From: Desulforamulus profundi
GTDB taxonomy: Bacteria > Bacillota_B > Desulfotomaculia > Desulfotomaculales > Desulfotomaculaceae
Direction of reading: 5' to 3'
NCBI RefSeq assembly: GCF_002607855.1
Contig: NZ_AWQQ01000049.1
Span: forward strand, 1 to 64,000
DNA length: 64,000 bases
Shown here: piece by piece, positions 63,916 to 64,000 of the stretch
How positions within the stretch are numbered: position 1 is the first letter of the stretch
How the letters are laid out: each line of letters begins with the position of its first letter
Notes under the pieces: generated by a model
The model's database searches: none
Told to the model about the DNA's origin: nothing
What the model saw: only the letters and a program-made list of their open reading frames with translations
Made by a program: the position numbers and the translations under genes

Positions 63916-64000
63916 ATGAGTATTGCCTTCAGCCCTGATACCAAAAGACCAAACAACAATAAGGTGATTAAAATGGAAAACGGTGTGCTCAGAACATCCA
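63916..64000 (+). CDS. Partial gene running off the right edge
   Basis: The first 28 codons read MSIAFSPDTKRPNNNKVIKM and continue ENGVLRTS. TAAGGGGGG precedes the ATG at 63916. The product cannot be identified from this short N-terminus. Confidence 0.6.
   Translation, partial: MSIAFSPDTKRPNNNKVIKMENGVLRTS

Noticed and set aside
1..64000. tRNA or rRNA genes
   Set aside because: I saw no cloverleaf pattern with GGTTCRAATCC-type arms or rRNA-like conserved sequence on either strand.

Overview
The window looks like a chromosomal segment of a spore-forming, Gram-positive anaerobe of the Desulfotomaculum/Peptococcaceae type (Clostridia). The grounds are a spoVK - PLP lyase (ynbB-type) - hfq - miaA - methyltransferase - mutL - HDAC-like - hydantoinase - mutS - ylbF - miaB block, strong AGGAGG ribosome sites, sigma-A style TTGACA-N17-TATAAT promoters, acyl-CoA dehydratase activase genes and a TauE/SafE sulfite-exporter operon. 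The genus is inferred from gene content, not from a search.

Layout. Positions 1-4343 hold a CRISPR adaptation locus: two arrays of the same 37-nt repeat, both read on the minus strand, flank cas4-cas1-cas2. No interference genes lie inside the window. Array 2 carries a duplicated leader that still contains the last codons of cas2. Positions 4671-23460 form a defence island, nearly all on the minus strand: a Phd/ParE-type toxin-antitoxin pair, a zinc-ribbon/VWA pair, McrC and HsdR remnants, a Dna2/Upf1-like helicase with topoisomerase-type zinc ribbons, an operon of an unknown 294-aa protein with a SecB-like protein and a PD-(D/E)xK nuclease, an HNH protein, and a four-gene DUF499 ATPase / small protein / DUF1156 adenine methylase / PLD-SNF2 helicase system. 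Positions 23537-27742 are envelope genes on the plus strand (PAP2 phosphatase, ECF sigma and anti-sigma, DedA-PAP2 fusion, DUF1232). Positions 28080-43098 are the minus-strand housekeeping block. Positions 43282-46605 hold polysaccharide gene remnants and minC. Positions 46782-52521 hold the TSUP operon with two membrane microproteins, a DUF2292 gene, a two-component system and a beta/gamma-crystallin-like gene. Positions 52834-64000 hold a Cys-rich protein, a NUDIX hydrolase, a degraded tetR, three acyl-CoA dehydratase activase family genes, an OmpR-type two-component system, an EamA transporter, a MinD-like ATPase and a coiled-coil protein with tandem HTH-like repeats.

Two observations stand out. 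First, three intergenic elements (minus 49310-49182, minus 49778-49660, plus 51942-52060) share one architecture: a TTGAC(A/G)-N17-TA promoter, 21-27 nt, a conserved 17-nt box GG(C/T)CGAATCGAACAACG, then a different but strong terminator hairpin ending in a T-run, then a gene. The first four bases of the box can pair with the start of the terminator stem, and that pairing covaries between copies. This resembles an undescribed attenuator or riboswitch-like leader next to sulfur-related genes.

Second, about thirty genes are broken by a single missing base, mostly in a short homopolymer run, and adding exactly one base restores an uninterrupted family-length protein each time. Deletions only, spread evenly over essential and accessory genes, point to base-calling error rather than decay. 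I therefore describe those genes as continuous and give the shift position. Real fragments (garK, tetR, hsdR, mcrC, nuclease, epimerase, transposase, M15 peptidase) are listed as pseudogenes.
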